A stretch of DNA of 40,140 nt from Planctomycetota bacterium (GTDB taxonomy: Bacteria > Planctomycetota > Planctomycetia > Pirellulales > Pirellulaceae), in contig JAPLNJ010000288.1 of assembly GCA_026692885.1 (NCBI GenBank), forward strand, positions 1 through 40,140, read 5' to 3'. Of the stretch, positions 39,233 to 40,140 are shown in pieces (the first letter of the stretch is position 1; the number at the start of each line of letters is the position of its first letter). The position numbers and the translations under genes are program-made. The notes under the pieces were generated by a model, which was not told where the DNA came from, made no database searches, and saw only the letters and a program-made list of their open reading frames with translations.

Positions 39233-39760
39233 TCGTGTGGCTCGCCAAAAACCAGCCCGCTGTTCTTCGCGACCAGTCGCCACTGGACGGTCCAGAGTCA
39301 GCCCGTGCTGCTTGAGGACATTGGCGACCGTATTGGGGCTGACTTCCTGGCCGAGGTTGGCCAGAGCGCCCTGGATGCGGTCGTAGCCCCAGGTGGGGTT
39401 TTCCTGCGCCAGCCGGACGAACAACTTGATGATTGCCACATCGGTCGGCGGCCTTCCCTTTGACTGCCGTTTGTCGCTGTGGTTCCACTTCTGGGCCACC
39501 AAGAGTCGATGCCAGCGCAGAAGTGTATCGGGCGTGACCAGCGTGCCGACTTCTTCCAGAAGTTTGCGGCCAAGCACCTTCGCCCTGACGGCCAGCCGCC
39601 GGCGCTGGTCGTCGTTGAGCAGGATGCGTTTCTTGCCGAGTTTCTCCCTGAGCACCTGGTTCTCCGTCCGCAGGTACTCGATGACGTCTTGCTGCTGGCG
39701 GTTGACCCAGCCGGCCAGGATGAGGAAGAGGAGCTGCCAAGGCTGCAGGATGAAGTTCAT
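39230..39760 (-). pseudogene. Truncated integrase-type (IS3/IS481-like) transposase
   Basis: 176 aa remain. M-N-F-I-L-Q-P-W... is followed by a coiled/HTH part (E-Y-L-R-T-E-N-Q-V-L-R-E-K-L-G-K-K-R-I-L-L), L-V-T-P-D-T-L-L-R-W-H-R-L-L-V-A-Q-K-W and N-P-T-W-G-Y-D-R-I-Q-G-A-L-A-N-L-G. This is the DNA-binding half of integrase-core transposases. The catalytic DDE domain that should follow is missing: after K-Q-H-G-L-T-L the text turns to unrelated residues and stops. It is inactive. Terminal repeats were not found. Confidence 0.85.
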
Positions 39761-39925
39761 AGTCGGGGAACGATGGTGCGAATTCGGGGCGGACGTGAGT
39801 CGGGAGAGGCGGCAGCATACTCGGGCGCCGGTGTTTCGGGAATCGTCGATCTGTCAGTCGATCTGTCGAGGTTCGTTCCCGATGCAGAAGTTGCTGGTCT
39901 GCTCGGCACGTGGAGGCGGATGTGG

Positions 39926-39931
39926 TAGGCT
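39926..39931 (+). promoter_or_regulatory. -10 element of probable leaderless promoter (right-edge gene)
   Basis: TGGTAGGCT is an extended -10 (TGG-TAGGCT) followed by six bases (GTCACC) and ATG. No ribosome site is present. A short tandem repeat (GTCGATCTGTC, twice) lies ~80 bp upstream. Confidence 0.5.
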
Positions 39932-39937
39932 GTCACC

Positions 39938-40140
39938 ATGACGCAGCAACCTGACCCATCCGAACGGCCGGGCAAGACGCGCACGTGGTGGCATCCGCTG
40001 TTGGCGCGACTGCTGGACCACGAGTTGGCCACGGCATACACGGTGTGGGAAGAGGTGCTGGTTGGCAAGCTGCCGCTGCGGGTCGATATCCTGCTGATTC
40101 GCCGCGAAGAAGGCCAACTATCCGAGAGCCATCAGCGCGA
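39938..40140 (+). CDS. Probable PD-(D/E)XK-family protein, N-terminus only
   Basis: 67 residues before the edge: W-W-H-P-L-L-A-R-L-L-D-H-E-L-A-T-A-Y, then V-W-E-E-V-L-V-G-K-L-P-L-R-V-D-I-L-L-I-R-R-E-E-G. The E-V-x-V-G-x-x-P-L-x-V-D-I-L text resembles the start of Rpn/DUF4351-like and related PD-(D/E)XK proteins common in Planctomycetota and cyanobacteria, with the Asp of V-D-I-L as a candidate active-site residue. The rest of the active site is outside the window. Confidence 0.6.
   Translation, partial: MTQQPDPSERPGKTRTWWHPLLARLLDHELATAYTVWEEVLVGKLPLRVDILLIRREEGQLSESHQR

Noticed and set aside
39761..39937. Terminal inverted repeats of the transposase remnant
   Set aside because: No matching inverted ends were found on either side; only a short GTCGATCTGTC tandem repeat is present.

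Overview
The window looks like high-GC Planctomycetota DNA, probably from the Pirellulales/Gemmatales side. The evidence is a DUF1559 protein, a run of genes sharing the R-R-R-W-L-Q-F-S-L-R-T-L-x-V-L-M-L anchor-leader, 24-residue leucine-rich-repeat (LRR) proteins, and a small secreted protein ending G-C-G-S-C-G. No rRNA, tRNA or CRISPR array is visible.

Layout. (1) 1-3131, minus strand: an operon of small accessory genes ending in a PF12224-type amidoligase and a class II glutamine amidotransferase that runs off the left edge. (2) 3265-15135, plus strand: a tailed-phage or gene-transfer-agent head module. It has a possible small terminase, large terminase, NrdR-type zinc ribbon, lambda-type portal, a prohead protease/major capsid fusion, a DUF2190 decoration protein, a head-tail adaptor, Sec-exported proteins, a papain-like peptidase, small membrane proteins and a tail-terminator-like protein. 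A metallopeptidase cargo gene with its own promoter sits between the terminase and the portal. (3) 15151-21051, minus strand: a three-gene cargo block (HExxH metalloprotein, 69-aa protein, giant SF1 helicase with a Vsr/DUF559-like nuclease). It abuts a phage gene that has lost its 5' end, so it looks like a defence-type insertion into the tail module. (4) 21091-30082, plus strand: the truncated tail gene, a 735-aa protein with a poly-Ser/Ser-Glu-Pro stalk, then seven coupled genes for glycosyltransferases and FkbM methyltransferases (one fusion, one frameshifted). I read this as a surface-protein glycosylation cassette. No tape-measure or tail-tube gene is visible, so the element is defective, rearranged or GTA-like.

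(5) 30153-39220, host-type DNA: a HEAT-repeat membrane protein, then a minus-strand mosaic of LRR and membrane-protein genes. All carry versions of one leader and many are joined at the same overlapping stop/start sequence. Leader-only stubs and orphan LRR tails are scattered between them. (6) 39230-40140: a truncated transposase and the start of a probable PD-(D/E)XK-family gene.

The best candidates for an undescribed system are the Ser-rich virion protein with its glycosyltransferase/methyltransferase genes, the helicase-nuclease/HExxH insertion, the amidoligase-amidotransferase pair, and the leader-sharing LRR gene mosaic. A set of apparently leaderless promoters (-10 hexamer exactly 6 nt before the start codon) recurs in the cargo and host genes but not in the phage genes.
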